From Phymatolithon calcareum (taxonomy: Eukaryota; Rhodophyta; Florideophyceae; Hapalidiales): DNA of 64,000 nucleotides. The notes under the pieces are model-generated. The model ran no database searches. It saw nothing but the letters and a program-made list of their open reading frames with translations, and was not told where the DNA came from. Location of the stretch: contig OZ345370.1 in NCBI GenBank assembly GCA_977006965.1, positions 558,001 to 622,000 on the forward strand. Direction: 5' to 3'. Shown piece after piece: positions 63,379 through 64,000 of the stretch (its first letter is position 1; each line of letters begins with the position of its first letter). The translations under genes were made by a program, and so were the position numbers.

Positions 63379-64000
63379 TAATTATTCCCCTTGGTGGATG
63401 AAGAGAAGGACAATTCTTCCCGGGAGACCCTTGTCTGTGAATTTAATGAGGAGGCGTGCTTCACGCGCAAACAGTGCCCATTATCGCAATTTGTCCCACT
63501 ACAGTTCGAAGCAGAAAGAGGGAGTTCGTGGGCTCTAACGAAAGGCCTATGCTAGCACCGGAGAACGCGACCTACAGAGGAAATCCTGTCAGCAAATGAG
63601 GACATGTTTGAACCTTTGCCCGGGTTTCAAGCGGAAGCTCGTACTGAGGAGCAGGACGGGACAGAGGACTCGTGCGGAGCGTTGGTACGTAGAGTGGACA
63701 CCTTCTGTACCGCCGTGGCGAGGGGTCTTGAAGCAGTGACGAAATCCATTTCGACGGTTTCAGCTGCACAAGGCCATCTCAACGGAAGCATGAGCGCAAT
63801 GAAGCAAGACATGAAGGACGCTTTACAGTCTTTGAAGGATTTGAAAGAAGGCATGGTTGTAGAACGAGAGAAAGTTCTCGAAATACCGAGACATAACATC
63901 CGGAAGGATTCATTGAAGCGTCTGGAAAAACTTGTGGGTCCTGTGCAAGCTTCTGAGCATTTATTGCGATGGACAGTCATTGTCACTACCGCTAGTTTCG
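63379..64000 (+). CDS. Unknown protein, frame running off the right edge (3' partial)
   Basis: From the ATG at 63604 the plus frame stays open to base 64000 (132 codons, no stop). It encodes an acidic N-terminus (FEPLPGFQAEARTEEQDGTE) and then a helical, probably coiled-coil segment (SMSAMKQDMKDALQSLKDLK). The same frame is open upstream from 63379 to a TAG at 63553-63555, with protein-like sequence (FPLVDEEKDNSSRETLVCEF). So the gene may start earlier and be interrupted by that single TAG, or an intron may remove it. I do not recognise the family. Confidence 0.45.

Overview
This is nuclear DNA of a red alga, most likely a florideophyte such as Chondrus or a relative. Three genes encode red-algal-type vanadium-dependent bromoperoxidases of 588-595 residues. 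The NADH dehydrogenase Nad7/NDUFS2 gene is nuclear, with a mitochondrial presequence and spliceosomal introns. Most other genes are single exons. The spaces between genes are full of decayed transposons. The species assignment is inference.

Region 1 (1-8.6 kb) holds ordinary single-copy genes: the 3' end of an MPDU1-type PQ-loop protein, a four-exon organelle-targeted cyclophilin, NDUFS2 on the minus strand, and an ABCG half-transporter on the plus strand. Region 2 (8.6-38.5 kb) is an expanded, decaying gene cluster, all on the minus strand. It has five copies of an alpha/beta-hydrolase gene. Two are intact with C-terminal CaaX boxes, one is intact but has lost its tail to a frameshift, and two are pseudogenes. 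The last three are each paired with a FIST-domain protein gene just upstream; the first FIST copy is intact and the other two are broken. The hydrolase+FIST unit has therefore been duplicated in tandem twice. A LINE carrying a Mutator-like element sits upstream of the intact FIST gene. Different short elements sit at one shared site upstream of the two broken copies.

Region 3 (38.5-57 kb) starts with a LINE reverse-transcriptase remnant and then carries three minus-strand vanadium bromoperoxidase genes. Copies 2 and 3 are about 99% identical in protein although their outer flanks have diverged, which suggests gene conversion. Region 4 (57-64 kb) is transposon territory: a LINE interrupted by about 2.8 kb that includes a hAT element with a frameshifted transposase. 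A coding frame runs off the right edge of the window.

The most unusual structural signal is a set of long perfect palindromes between genes (9.1, 12.3, 14.5, 31.1, 45.5-46.0 kb), with arms of 16-56 bp and often no loop. Two clusters share the same geometry: a 33-bp hairpin (16+1+16) next to a larger one. The best candidate for an undescribed functional pairing is the co-duplicated FIST sensor plus CaaX hydrolase cassette.
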